From: Lachnospiraceae bacterium UBA4381
GTDB lineage: Bacteria; Bacillota; Clostridia; Lachnospirales; Lachnospiraceae
Direction of reading: 5' to 3'
Assembly: GCA_002391105.1 (NCBI GenBank)
Contig: DGRT01000173.1
Span: forward strand, 1 to 49,008
DNA length: 49,008 bases
This document shows positions 35,945 through 45,561 of the stretch, one piece after another. Numbering within the stretch: position 1 is the first letter of the stretch; each line of letters opens with the position of its first letter. The notes beneath the pieces were generated by a model. The model was not told the DNA's origin and did no database searches. It was given only the letters and a program-made list of their open reading frames with translations. Position numbers and translations under genes: made by a program.

Positions 35945-38800
35945 TTAACAATATTCCGCCAGAGTTTTATAGAGCTTTTCAGGCTCTACAGGCTTGGTAA
36001 GATGAGCATTCATGCCAGCCTTTCTTGTTTTTTCCATGTCCTCTTCAAATACATTCGCTGTCATGGCTATGATAGGAATACTTCCTGCATCATTTCTGTC
36101 CAGCAGCCTTATAGTCTTACATGCGGTTATTCCGTCCATTACCGGCATTCTGACATCCATCAGAATCGCAAAGTAATATCCCGGCTCGCTTTCACTAAAC
36201 ATTTTAACTGCAATACTTCCATCAGCCGCATGATCGACTTTAATATCTTCCATTTCCAGAAGATCTATCATTATCTCGGCATTCTGTTCGACATCTTCAG
36301 CCAGAAGAATCCTCTTTCCGGCAAGCAGCTTCTCATTCTTATCAGTTTTCTCCTCTGCTTCTTTATGATTTATATTAATGACTTTATCTGAATTATCCAG
36401 ATTTACCGTTACTCTGAACTCTGTTCCGACTCCCTTTTCACTGCTTACATCTATCTTTCCACCCATCAGTTGAACATAGTTTTGAGTAATTGCCATCCCA
36501 AGTCCTGTGCTTCCATAGCTTCTTCCGGCAGAAGTACCCTTCGTAAGCTCCCCCGAATGCTCTTCCATGGAAAATGCTTCAAATACCTTTGGAATAAATT
36601 CCTTATCCATACCAATACCGGTATCGCTTATCTTAAACTCCAGAGTCGAATATTCCTCTGCTTTTTCAATAAGGCGGACAAAGAGTCTAACTTCGCCGCC
36701 CGGTTTGGTATATTTAACCGAGTTGCCCAGCATATTTATAAGAATCTGCTTAAGCTTCATATCATCACCGAAGAAGTATCCGGGCACATCGTCCCCTACC
36801 TCTTCATAATACTTAAGACCCTTTTCCTCGCACTGTCCCTTTATCATGGTGCCAATCTGATATATAAGATCCTCCAGAGAGAAATCTTCCTTTCTAATTG
36901 CCACCTTCCCTGACTCTATGCGACTCATATCCAGAATATCATTTATAAGTCCCAGAAGATGATCTGAGCTGGCTTTTATTTTTTCAAACTGACGTCTGGT
37001 CTCAGGCTTAAGATCAGGATCTCTGAGGGCTATATTCACATGACCTGTTATAGCATTCATCGGAGTTCTTATCTCGTGGCTCATATTTGACAGAAAGCTG
37101 GTCTTAGCTCTGCTCGCATCCTCAGCCAGTGCCTTTTCAACCTCTATCTGCCTCTCTCTCCTCTGCATATGTGAATTAATATCAAAAAGAATATACAGCG
37201 CCCCGATTATAAGGAACAGTTGTATCACTATACTTATACTAAGTGTCAGCTTTATGTTTTCCATATCACCGGTCATTCCCATAGTCCGTTCTATGGATGC
37301 ATCAACCGTCTGTTTCATCCATACACTTGATGTAAATATTATGAGCCCCAGCAGAACAACCCATGCCACTATCGACCTTCCAAACTGTCTCTTGGTATCC
37401 TGCTTAAGTATGATCCTGAAATAAATAAAACCAAGTATGCTCCATGCAGCAAGTATCAGATAAGACTCTGTGGAAAGTGTTTTAACCGATAAGAAATTAG
37501 GAATAAGAAACTCAAGAGCGAAAAATACAGATATTATAATGCCTGTAACACTTATAAATTTCATGGATTTTCTGTTTTCTTTTTTTGCCACATTAAGGGC
37601 TGCCGCAGATGCAAATGTATATGCTATGGTTGCGCCGACAGTAGTAACATCAACGATCCAGCCTACTGCAGTCCTCCCTGCAAATGGCAGAAAAACAGAA
37701 ATGAGAAGTATCATAAGGATAGCATTTGCCGGAGCATGACGTTTATTCAGTCTGCTTATTCTTTCGGGCAGCATCCCGTCCTTTGAAAGAGCCTGAAGCA
37801 AGCGGCTGAGTGCTATGAAATTGCCGATAATACCTGTATAAATAGCAGAAAATGCCGCCACACCAAGAAGATAAGCCCCTTTTATTCCCATAACTGAAAA
37901 TGCTGCAAAAAAAGCAGGCTGCGACTCCACCCCACTGTATTTATCTATATTCATAACATAGGAAAACCATGAGCTCTCCCCCTCAGGCAGCGCAGTAACT
38001 GCAAGGAGCACCAGAAATATATATGCTATTGCGGCGGTAAAAAGAGCGATCAGCATTATCCTGAAGCATTTTTTAAGAGAAAATGCTGCCTCTCCGGCAG
38101 AATGTGATATTGATTCAAAGCCAACATAAGCCCAGGGTGCCAGCGCGAAAATAGTAAGTACGCCACCCGGCTTTGTATGCACGGACGAAAAAGACGGCGC
38201 AATATCCGCTCCACTCCTTATATGCCTTCCCATCGCTATAAAGAATATGATACCTGCCACTATAATTAGTGTAATGGCAAATATGATCTGCATTATCTCA
38301 GCCAGTTTTCTGTAAAAACAAAGCACAGCAGCTACTACAAGAGATATAGTAATCAGCAGAAGCTCACCCATATATACATGAAAGCCTGCTATTTCATAGT
38401 TAAATCCAAACTGAAAAAAATCCCCCAGAATAGTTCTGGCTATAAGAGGAAGTGCGGTTGCATTTGCCCAGAGCACAGCAATATAAGTAAGTATCAGAAA
38501 CCACGCACTTATAAAACCATGATCATATCCAAAGCATTTTTTAGTGTATGTATATACACCTCCTCCATCCGGATATGTATTCATAAGATAATTATAGTTC
38601 AGAGCTATAATGAGCATTGCTACTGCACCGAGAGCAAGTCCTATAGAAGTCCCCACCGGTCCGGCTATAGGAAGAAATGTACTTCCGGGCATCACAAAAG
38701 CTCCCCAGCCTACGCTACATCCAAAGGCCAGTGCCCATGCTCCGACAATCGAAAGATAACCTTTCTCTGAAGTTTTTTCTACATCTGTTCCCCCGTCCAT
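35945..38800 (-). CDS. Amino-acid permease (APC) domain fused to hybrid histidine kinase-receiver
   Basis: 951 aa transporter-kinase fusion. Residues 15-465 form an APC-superfamily amino-acid permease with about 12 helices: GWGAFVMPGSTFLPIAGPVG near the substrate site, NTYPDGGGVYTYTKKCFGYDHGF and GFESISHSAGEA. Two more helices (about 477-495, 520-539) connect to a short coiled coil, HisKA with H575 (SNMSHEIRTPMN), HATPase (GSTGLGMAITQNYV) and a C-terminal receiver with DVRMPVMDG. It could be a transceptor that reports an amino acid to the phosphorelay. The start at 38800 lies 16 nt after the HPt stop without a clear SD, suggesting translational coupling. Confidence 0.93.
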   Translation of the reverse strand: MDGGTDVEKTSEKGYLSIVGAWALAFGCSVGWGAFVMPGSTFLPIAGPVGTSIGLALGAVAMLIIALNYNYLMNTYPDGGGVYTYTKKCFGYDHGFISAWFLILTYIAVLWANATALPLIARTILGDFFQFGFNYEIAGFHVYMGELLLITISLVVAAVLCFYRKLAEIMQIIFAITLIIVAGIIFFIAMGRHIRSGADIAPSFSSVHTKPGGVLTIFALAPWAYVGFESISHSAGEAAFSLKKCFRIMLIALFTAAIAYIFLVLLAVTALPEGESSWFSYVMNIDKYSGVESQPAFFAAFSVMGIKGAYLLGVAAFSAIYTGIIGNFIALSRLLQALSKDGMLPERISRLNKRHAPANAILMILLISVFLPFAGRTAVGWIVDVTTVGATIAYTFASAAALNVAKKENRKSMKFISVTGIIISVFFALEFLIPNFLSVKTLSTESYLILAAWSILGFIYFRIILKQDTKRQFGRSIVAWVVLLGLIIFTSSVWMKQTVDASIERTMGMTGDMENIKLTLSISIVIQLFLIIGALYILFDINSHMQRRERQIEVEKALAEDASRAKTSFLSNMSHEIRTPMNAITGHVNIALRDPDLKPETRRQFEKIKASSDHLLGLINDILDMSRIESGKVAIRKEDFSLEDLIYQIGTMIKGQCEEKGLKYYEEVGDDVPGYFFGDDMKLKQILINMLGNSVKYTKPGGEVRLFVRLIEKAEEYSTLEFKISDTGIGMDKEFIPKVFEAFSMEEHSGELTKGTSAGRSYGSTGLGMAITQNYVQLMGGKIDVSSEKGVGTEFRVTVNLDNSDKVININHKEAEEKTDKNEKLLAGKRILLAEDVEQNAEIMIDLLEMEDIKVDHAADGSIAVKMFSESEPGYYFAILMDVRMPVMDGITACKTIRLLDRNDAGSIPIIAMTANVFEEDMEKTRKAGMNAHLTKPVEPEKLYKTLAEYC

Positions 38801-38816
38801 AGATTCATTTTTTGAA

Positions 38817-39191
38817 CTACGATAATGTATTCTCGTAATCCTTCAAACCTTTCTCAACCCTTATATACATTTCTTCTATCTGAGCAAGAAGCTTCTTTAC
38901 CTCTTCATCTGACAATCTGCGTTCATTTCCCGGTCTGAACTCTTCTGTTATTTCCGAAGCTGCATCAGCTATCTTAGTCAGTCCCAGATTTGCAGATATA
39001 CCCTTTACTGCATGAGCCGCCTCAAAAAGCTCTTTATCATCCATAGTTTTTCCGGCTTCGAGAAGCGTCTCCACTACACCATTTTTAGTATATTTTCTGA
39101 TATGCTTATCAACCAGCTTTTCTACTCTGAGAACTCTTAAAGCCTGAGAATAATCACCATCTATTTTTTCATATAATTCCTGCAGATTCAT
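38817..39191 (-). CDS. Free-standing HPt protein of the APC-kinase cassette
   Basis: 124 aa helical protein with LFEAAHAVKGISANLGL; phospho-acceptor H60. It sits between the REC-GGDEF-EAL gene (33 nt) and the APC-kinase fusion (16 nt) and is the natural carrier of phosphate from the fusion's receiver to another receiver, for example the REC of the EAL protein. Related to the HPt at 12987-13331. ATG at 39191 follows GAGGATGAGGT. Confidence 0.9.
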   Translation of the reverse strand: MNLQELYEKIDGDYSQALRVLRVEKLVDKHIRKYTKNGVVETLLEAGKTMDDKELFEAAHAVKGISANLGLTKIADAASEITEEFRPGNERRLSDEEVKKLLAQIEEMYIRVEKGLKDYENTLS

Positions 39192-39224
39192 ACCTCATCC
39201 TCTTTTCTTATAAATAGAATTGGT

Positions 39225-40925
39225 TCAAAACTCTTCCCCGCCTGCCTGTAATTCTTTTTCTATAAGTTTCTCGAATTCCTCCGGTGGCAGCGGCTTCGAG
39301 AAGTAGTACCCCTGTGCAAGATGACATCTGCCATCCTTTAATATTCCAAGCTGTCCTTCTGTCTCTACTCCTTCAGCTACAACCTTGACATTCAGATATC
39401 TTGCTATATCTAATATAAGATTAACCAGTCTCCGGTCAGTCTCACTGGTCTCTATATTCCTTATAAATTTCATATCCATCTTAAGCACATCGATAGGCAT
39501 TTCGGAAAGCATGTTCAGAGAAGAATAGCCGGAACCAAAATCGTCCATCTCTATATCAAAGCCCTTCTTCTGTAGCCTGTGAATAACATCCAGCACTACT
39601 CTGGCATTATCGGTATATGCCGACTCGGTTACTTCCAGCTTGATGTCTTTGTAATCAAGTCCGCTGTTTTCCACAAGACTGATCAATCTATCTACCAGTG
39701 TCAGATCATAAACATCGGTTCTTGAAAGATTGACAGATATCGGAAGTGTGTATCCATACTTTTGGCGCCATTCTGAAATCTGATGTGCTGCTTCCTGCCA
39801 CACGAAGCTATCTACTATTCCTATCAAACCATTTCCTTCAAAAAGTGGTATAAAATCACCGGGAGATATCATTCCCAGCTCCGGATGCTTCCAGCGGATA
39901 AGTGCCTCAGCACTGGCAAGTCTGGGCGGGTCCGACTGAATATCATACTTTGGCTGATAGTAAACCTTGAACTGTTTATTAAGAACTGCTGCTCTAAGAT
40001 CATTTAGAAGCCTCTGACTGAGAAGCTCTCTTTTATACATATTGTCATCATATATCATAAGAGGATTCTGGTAGTCCCCTCGAACCACATTACAGGCGGC
40101 TCGTGCCTGATCAAACAGTATTACGGGTTCCACTCCCTCCTGACAGGTTCTGACGCCCATTCTAAGATGTATCCTTACATTAGGCGCTATATCATTTACT
40201 GCACTCTGGAATCTTCTTAACAGTTCCCTGTAGTCCTGCTGTCCTACACAGTATATATTGAAGTTATCTGCACCGGTTCTGCAGGCTATCCCCACAGATT
40301 CCGCCAGAAATCTGTTAATCTCCCCTCCTATAAGGCTCAGAATGTCATCTCCAAAATCTCTGCCATTAAGTGCATTTACTATATGGAACTGCTCTATATT
40401 CAAAACCACGGCATCCAGCGACAGCTTCTTATGGTATCTGAACAGTCTTTCCGCATATTCAAAGAAAAAGCTCCCTGTATAAAGCTTCGTCAGAGGATCC
40501 TTCTCGGCAGCAGATATAAGCTTTCTGCCTTCACTAAGCTCGATGATTCTTCCTACTCTGGCAAGTATTATACCCGGAATATCAAATGGCTTTGTAATGA
40601 AGTCAGCCGCTCCCATCTCCAGAGCCTTTAACTCAGCACTTTTATCAGCCGTAAGAACTATGATAGGAATATGCTTAAGAGCCTCATCCTTCTTAACCTT
40701 CTCAAGCACCTCATACCCTGTCATCTCCGGCATATTAAGATCCAGCAGAACTATAGAAAGTTCGTCCTTATACTCCTGAAGCTTTTCCATGCACTCCATG
40801 CCGTTTTCAGCAAAAATAATATTGTAATCCTCCTCAAGAATCACTTCCAGAGCATCTCTGTTAATCTCGTGATCATCTACCACAAGAACCAGTCTTGGAT
40901 TATGAATCTGCTTCGATTTAATCAA
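39225..40925 (-). CDS. REC-GGDEF-EAL response regulator (cyclic-di-GMP phosphodiesterase)
   Basis: 566 aa. Receiver 1-130 with acidic pair D17-D18 and acceptor D62 (LLDLNMPEMTG). The GGDEF domain (about 140-295) has a ruined active site (RTGADNF, residues 216-222), so no cyclase activity is expected; it may be regulatory. The EAL domain (about 305-560) keeps EALIRW (340-345), NLSR, EVTES, DDFGSGYSS and KMD, and AEGVET, all expected of an active c-di-GMP phosphodiesterase. The start is TTG at 40925 with a G6 tract 8 nt upstream; no in-frame ATG is available before the receiver domain. Output end of the local phosphorelay. Confidence 0.93.
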   Translation of the reverse strand: MIKSKQIHNPRLVLVVDDHEINRDALEVILEEDYNIIFAENGMECMEKLQEYKDELSIVLLDLNMPEMTGYEVLEKVKKDEALKHIPIIVLTADKSAELKALEMGAADFITKPFDIPGIILARVGRIIELSEGRKLISAAEKDPLTKLYTGSFFFEYAERLFRYHKKLSLDAVVLNIEQFHIVNALNGRDFGDDILSLIGGEINRFLAESVGIACRTGADNFNIYCVGQQDYRELLRRFQSAVNDIAPNVRIHLRMGVRTCQEGVEPVILFDQARAACNVVRGDYQNPLMIYDDNMYKRELLSQRLLNDLRAAVLNKQFKVYYQPKYDIQSDPPRLASAEALIRWKHPELGMISPGDFIPLFEGNGLIGIVDSFVWQEAAHQISEWRQKYGYTLPISVNLSRTDVYDLTLVDRLISLVENSGLDYKDIKLEVTESAYTDNARVVLDVIHRLQKKGFDIEMDDFGSGYSSLNMLSEMPIDVLKMDMKFIRNIETSETDRRLVNLILDIARYLNVKVVAEGVETEGQLGILKDGRCHLAQGYYFSKPLPPEEFEKLIEKELQAGGEEF

Positions 40926-40986
40926 AAGTCTATCCCCCCTTTATGCCGGTCTCAGCTTCACCCGGATTTACTTTTGTTATGACACG

Positions 40987-42474
40987 TTATATAAATCTTC
41001 CGATTGTTTCATATAGTATATCTGCATCAGTCGGCTTAGCCAGATGCGCATTCATCCCCGCTTCTGCCGTCTGTCTGATGTCACTTTCAAATGCGTTAGC
41101 CGTAAGCGCTATTATCGGCAGGTCAGAATCCGCTCTGTCCAGCTTTCTTATCCTTCTGGTCGCTTCAAGTCCGTCCATCACAGGCATTCTAAGATCCATC
41201 AGAATTGCATTATAATAGTTTATAGAAGATGCAGATATCATATCCAGCGCAATCTGTCCATTTCCGGCAATCTCTGTCTCAACGCCCTCAAGTTCCAGAA
41301 GATCCTGAACTATTTCCGCATTTTCCGGTATATCTTCAACTATTAATATTCTCAACCCTTCAAGTGATTTCTTCTCTTTGGTTATATTTTCTTTTTCTTC
41401 CTCCGGTCTTATAAAACTTAGCGGCATATCAACTACAAATTCAGAACCGCTCCCCTTTTCGCTTTCAACCCGGATGGTACCTCCACGTAAATCCATCATT
41501 CTTTTTGCAGCAGCAAGGCTGAGCCCGCTCCCGCCATACTGATTGGTTGAGCCGGAATTCTCCTGGGCAAATACATCAAACACCCTGGATATGAACTGAG
41601 GGTCTATACCTACTCCAGTATCTCTGACCGTAAACCTTATTATTCTTATATCTTTATTCTCATCCTCCTCAGAAGAAGCAGTCGCAGCTCCTTCACTGCT
41701 TACGAGTAAGCTTACCTTTCCGCCCTGCTCAGTATATTTGACTGCATTATCCAAAATGCTAAGCAGCACCTTTTTCAGAATCATCTCATCTCCGATATAG
41801 CAGCCCCTGGCTACATCCTCTATAGAGAAGGTGTAGTCAAGGCCCTTCTTTTCCGATAATGTTTCTGCTATAGAGCCCACCTGATCCAGAACCTCTGTAA
41901 GCCTGAACTCAGTATTTTTAGATTCATAATTACCGGATTCCATATCATTGATATCCAGAATATTGTTGATAATACTCAGAAGATATCTCCCGCTCTGTCC
42001 TATTTTTTCAAGCTGTCCCCTTGTTTCTTCATCAAGAGACTTATTATTAAGAGCCATACTATCCAGTCCCAGAATCACATTCATGGGAGTTCTCATCTCA
42101 TGGCTCATACTGGCGAGGATTTCCCCCTTCACTCTGCTGGATTCTTCAGCCGCAAGAAGCTTTACTTCAAGCTCTTCACTTTCAACTATATGCTGAGTAA
42201 TGCGCCTCAGGAAAAGGTACATTACAAAAACAAACATACTGCCCCCAAACAGGATTGTCGCCACAATAAGATCAGGCTTTCCGGCAAATCCTACAAGCAG
42301 ATAACCAATCAGAAACAGTATCAATAACACGATGGGTATATTAATAATTGTATTCTTATTACTCCACCCCTTTAGATTCTTCACATAACGGGCATACGAA
42401 ATAAAACCGTATATATTATATACCATCAGTCCGCTTCCCAGAATTATAAGAATAAAAACGACTACTTTTAACAT
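40987..42474 (-). CDS. Membrane hybrid histidine kinase with one receiver
   Basis: 495 aa. Three hydrophobic helices (1-28, 43-63, 68-90) with almost no extracytoplasmic loop, then HisKA with H125 (SMSHEMRTPMN), HATPase (about 230-360; QYGGSGLSLAAAKRMM) and a receiver (about 370-495) with DLRMPVMDG and AKP Lys. First gene of the cassette running to 34004. GGGGG is 5 nt from the ATG at 42474. Confidence 0.93.
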   Translation of the reverse strand: MLKVVVFILIILGSGLMVYNIYGFISYARYVKNLKGWSNKNTIINIPIVLLILFLIGYLLVGFAGKPDLIVATILFGGSMFVFVMYLFLRRITQHIVESEELEVKLLAAEESSRVKGEILASMSHEMRTPMNVILGLDSMALNNKSLDEETRGQLEKIGQSGRYLLSIINNILDINDMESGNYESKNTEFRLTEVLDQVGSIAETLSEKKGLDYTFSIEDVARGCYIGDEMILKKVLLSILDNAVKYTEQGGKVSLLVSSEGAATASSEEDENKDIRIIRFTVRDTGVGIDPQFISRVFDVFAQENSGSTNQYGGSGLSLAAAKRMMDLRGGTIRVESEKGSGSEFVVDMPLSFIRPEEEKENITKEKKSLEGLRILIVEDIPENAEIVQDLLELEGVETEIAGNGQIALDMISASSINYYNAILMDLRMPVMDGLEATRRIRKLDRADSDLPIIALTANAFESDIRQTAEAGMNAHLAKPTDADILYETIGRFI

Positions 42475-42550
42475 ATGCCCCCAATCAATTCTTTCGCTAT
42501 GCTCCCAATCAGCTTAAGCATGAATCTGTAATATTCATAGGCTGCGAAGA

Positions 42551-42579
42551 ATTATAAAATACTAGTACTGATGTTATAA
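42551..42579 (-). promoter_or_regulatory. Possible promoter of the signalling cassette
   Basis: Minus strand TATAAT (42551-42556) with a poor -35 (TTATAA, 17 bp away), about 75 nt upstream of the first kinase gene. The 42475-42678 gap contains no gene and no clear terminator for the helicase. Confidence 0.35.
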
Positions 42580-42678
42580 TCAGAAATTAAAGCTCTAGTA
42601 TCATTTTATCAAAAAACATCATATTTTTCATCTGCTATTCTATCTTGTTTTAATGATAAATGAGTCACTATCCATCTA

Positions 42679-45366
42679 TCAGCTCATGAGCTCCTTCATA
42701 ACCTTTATGCCGGATGAAGAGGTATTACTAAGCCTCTGCTTCAGAAGTATAGCCTTCCCCCTATCGGTATTTGTCGGTATAAGCTCTCTCGCCCCCTTAA
42801 TGCTTAATCTGAAGGCTCTTGCATCCTCCTGCTTTCCGGCAAACATATCCGGAACCGGACAGTATCGCTTCCTGAAAAAGCCAAATCGTATCAGATATTT
42901 AGGATATATTATCTCGTCCAGAGCCTGCCTCAGACAGTCTGCATATAGCCTGCCATCTCTTTCTCCTGTCTGCTGCAGATAGAATTCCAGACGGTCAGCA
43001 TTTTTCCTGACCGTAAGCTTCGACTCCGCAGCTATGATCTGCCTGTTCTTCATTACTCTATATATACCATCCGAAAGAGCCATAATCTCTTTAGTCTTAA
43101 GACAGGACTTATCCGAGCTGACACCATCCCGCCTTTTCTCCTGAACACTCGTCACACTTCGGACTTCGGCAGAACTGAAGGTCATCAAAGCAGCTTCCCA
43201 TCTTTCTTTGACAAAAAGTCTGTTACGTGACCTTTCCATCATACATTCATTCCATCTCTTGCTGTCCTGCATACTTATATTATCCAGACATAGCCTTTCG
43301 ATTCCATTTTCTATCCTGCGTCCGTCCATACTCAGCCCGACTATGGAATCAAATCTCTGACGCATAGTACGTTCCTCCGAGGACTCATATACATCCTCTG
43401 ATACTGTCATAAGATGCCAGATGTTAGATACCTTGTCCCTGTTTTCACCGGGTATTCTTAGAGCACGGCCACGCATCTGATTGGTCTTGACATAAGTTCC
43501 GGAGTTACTGCCTATGATGAGTGTATTGACCATCGGTGCATCCCATCCTTCGCCCAGAAGAGCTGCAGTTCCTATAAGCACTTCAACCAGACCTCTCTGG
43601 AAAATGTCAGTGACCTTCGATACTATCATATCGCTGCTGTCAGAAGAAGCTTCAACGCTCGAATACCCGGTAACTCCAAGAGGCTTCACCTTCAGCTTCA
43701 GGCTGTTATCCTTCTGCAGCTCCTCTATAGCCTTATCCGGCAGTATCACAAGACTGCCCGTGAGCACTCCCAGTCTTGCTCTATATACTCTTTTCTCCAC
43801 AGGATTGTCCGCAGTGTCTCTTTCAAAGTATTTTTCCAGATTGCCCATATGTTCTTTTCTTCTGAGTCTTTCAAATACACTGGAAACACCCATATCAGTA
43901 AGAGACTCTGCAGTTTCTATCTTTGATATATCTTCCTTCCGAATATGATCCATCAGAACAAGTGCACGAAGCTCTGTCCCACAAACCTGTGACTCGGACT
44001 CTATTATATCCACTATCGCATTTAGCTTAGATGCAGACTGCTTGAGGATCCTGTCGGTTTTTTCCGTATCAAACCGGGGTTTGACCTTACCATCCTTTAT
44101 AAGATGATTATTTGTAAGCACTTCCTTAAGGTATGCTCTAAGCTCCTCAGGATAATTCTCCGGATCATTTTCCAGTATATCCTTCATAAGCGGCAGAAAC
44201 CAGCTCGTATCCGGCTGTTTGCCCTGAATGTCCGCCTCCTCTGCCAGCACCATATTTTTTATTCGTATATCCCAGATATCATATGCTGTTTCGGCATTAA
44301 ATCTGCTTTCCTCAAGCTCCACTATACAGGTGGCTTTTATATACGCAGCGTACTTTATTAATCTGGCTATATAATCCGGATTCTTAAGTATAATATCTGT
44401 ATTTTCCTCAGGTAATCTGAAAAATGGAAGAGCCTTGACAGCATTATATAGCTCTCTATTCTTAAGCAGCGCCATCTCACATTCTCTGTTACGACTCATT
44501 TCCTGCTTTACTCTGGCTTCCTCCGCTTCTGTAGGCTTACAGATATAGAGATAGTCCTGATGGGGACATAGACATTTCCTTATTACCATTTCCGGAATCG
44601 ATATCTCAAGATCTATATCGCCGCAAAGACTGATATATCTTTTCCATTCCAGATTAGAGGTATCCATCGGCGGCGTGGCAGTAAGAGCGATAAGCATAGC
44701 ATCCATCTCACCAACAAATTCCGTCAGTACCTTCCACCACTCTCTCTTAAGATGATGCGCCTCGTCCAGACAGATGGTTTTAATTCCCAAAGCCTTATAG
44801 CTTTTAATCAGTTCTGCAGGATCTTTGGTTCTGCCCGATTTCCCTGTCACAGCATCATCGGCAGGTATTTCGGCGTTTTCTGTTTTATTTGTATTTTCTG
44901 TTTTATTTATGCTTTCTGTTTTATTCGTATTTTCTATTTTGTTTGTGTTTTCTGTTCTTTCTTTACTTTCAGGTGGATTAACCGGCACTTCTTTTTCTGC
45001 AGAATATCTGTCATACAACTGATAAAGTGCCTGATAGGTAGAACAGGTTATTATTCCGGGATTCATAAGATCGGTTGAAAAGTTTTGTTTCCAGTAATCA
45101 AGCAGTTTTCCATTTTTATCATCTACAAAATGACTGAGAAATCTTTCCTTCCACTGATTCCTCAGATTAATGGTTGGCACAAGAATAAGCGCCCTGGTAT
45201 TCAGGCGCCTGATAGCCTCAAGTCCCAGAACTGTCTTTCCCGCTCCCGGTGCAGCCGAAATGTGGAGATGTCCATCTCTCAGCATATACTGCATCTGTTC
45301 CAGCACTCTGCTCTGATAATCCCTTAAGGGATATTTTAATGCTACATCTTTATATAATTCTATCAA
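42679..45366 (-). CDS. DEAD/DEAH-box (SF2) helicase with low-complexity insert
   Basis: 895 aa. Motif I SAAPGAGKT (37-45), motif II DEAH in ICLDEAHHL, motif III ALTATPP, and C-terminal motifs LIGTAALLGEGWDAP (V) and MRGRALRIPG (VI) define a superfamily 2 helicase of the type annotated as DEAD/DEAH-box, restriction-like helicases. Between motifs I and II a Thr/Glu/Asn/Lys-rich repeat (TENTNK type) is inserted. The C-terminal 200 residues have no recognised nuclease. It starts with TTG at 45366 after AAAGG. No methylase or other defence gene is nearby, so a defence role is not shown. Confidence 0.85.
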   Translation of the reverse strand: MIELYKDVALKYPLRDYQSRVLEQMQYMLRDGHLHISAAPGAGKTVLGLEAIRRLNTRALILVPTINLRNQWKERFLSHFVDDKNGKLLDYWKQNFSTDLMNPGIITCSTYQALYQLYDRYSAEKEVPVNPPESKERTENTNKIENTNKTESINKTENTNKTENAEIPADDAVTGKSGRTKDPAELIKSYKALGIKTICLDEAHHLKREWWKVLTEFVGEMDAMLIALTATPPMDTSNLEWKRYISLCGDIDLEISIPEMVIRKCLCPHQDYLYICKPTEAEEARVKQEMSRNRECEMALLKNRELYNAVKALPFFRLPEENTDIILKNPDYIARLIKYAAYIKATCIVELEESRFNAETAYDIWDIRIKNMVLAEEADIQGKQPDTSWFLPLMKDILENDPENYPEELRAYLKEVLTNNHLIKDGKVKPRFDTEKTDRILKQSASKLNAIVDIIESESQVCGTELRALVLMDHIRKEDISKIETAESLTDMGVSSVFERLRRKEHMGNLEKYFERDTADNPVEKRVYRARLGVLTGSLVILPDKAIEELQKDNSLKLKVKPLGVTGYSSVEASSDSSDMIVSKVTDIFQRGLVEVLIGTAALLGEGWDAPMVNTLIIGSNSGTYVKTNQMRGRALRIPGENRDKVSNIWHLMTVSEDVYESSEERTMRQRFDSIVGLSMDGRRIENGIERLCLDNISMQDSKRWNECMMERSRNRLFVKERWEAALMTFSSAEVRSVTSVQEKRRDGVSSDKSCLKTKEIMALSDGIYRVMKNRQIIAAESKLTVRKNADRLEFYLQQTGERDGRLYADCLRQALDEIIYPKYLIRFGFFRKRYCPVPDMFAGKQEDARAFRLSIKGARELIPTNTDRGKAILLKQRLSNTSSSGIKVMKELMS
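44873..44962 (-). repeat. 18-bp tandem repeat inside the helicase gene
   Basis: About five imperfect copies with the plus-strand core TTTTCTGTTTTATTTGTA, in frame, encode a hexapeptide repeat (TENTNK / IENTNK / TESINK). A length-variable spacer between helicase motifs I and II; changes in copy number would keep the frame. Confidence 0.8.
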
Positions 45367-45483
45367 TACCTTTACCTATCCCCCTATTTGTTAGCTTAAA
45401 CTTATAATTCAATCCTCATATGTATATGTTAAACCATTTTACATACTTTGCCTATACTAATTTCAACCCTTTTCAGACATAAT

Positions 45484-45525
45484 AAAAGCCGGCAACCGCC
45501 TGTTTCCAAGACTTTGCCGACTTTT
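45484..45525 (-). terminator. Bidirectional hairpin terminator
   Basis: AAAAGCCGGCAA pairs with TTGCCGACTTTT (one mismatch), flanked by A-rich and T-rich tracts on either side. It lies between the BASS transporter unit (-) and the helicase start. The 45367-45678 gap otherwise holds only the 37-bp repeats. Confidence 0.75.
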
Positions 45526-45561
45526 AATAATTATTATCGATTTACCCTGGCACCTCAACTA

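Noticed and set aside
42679..45366. Restriction or defence island around the helicase
   Set aside because: No methylase, nuclease, Zorya, Druantia or similar partner is adjacent; a helicase alone does not establish a defence system.
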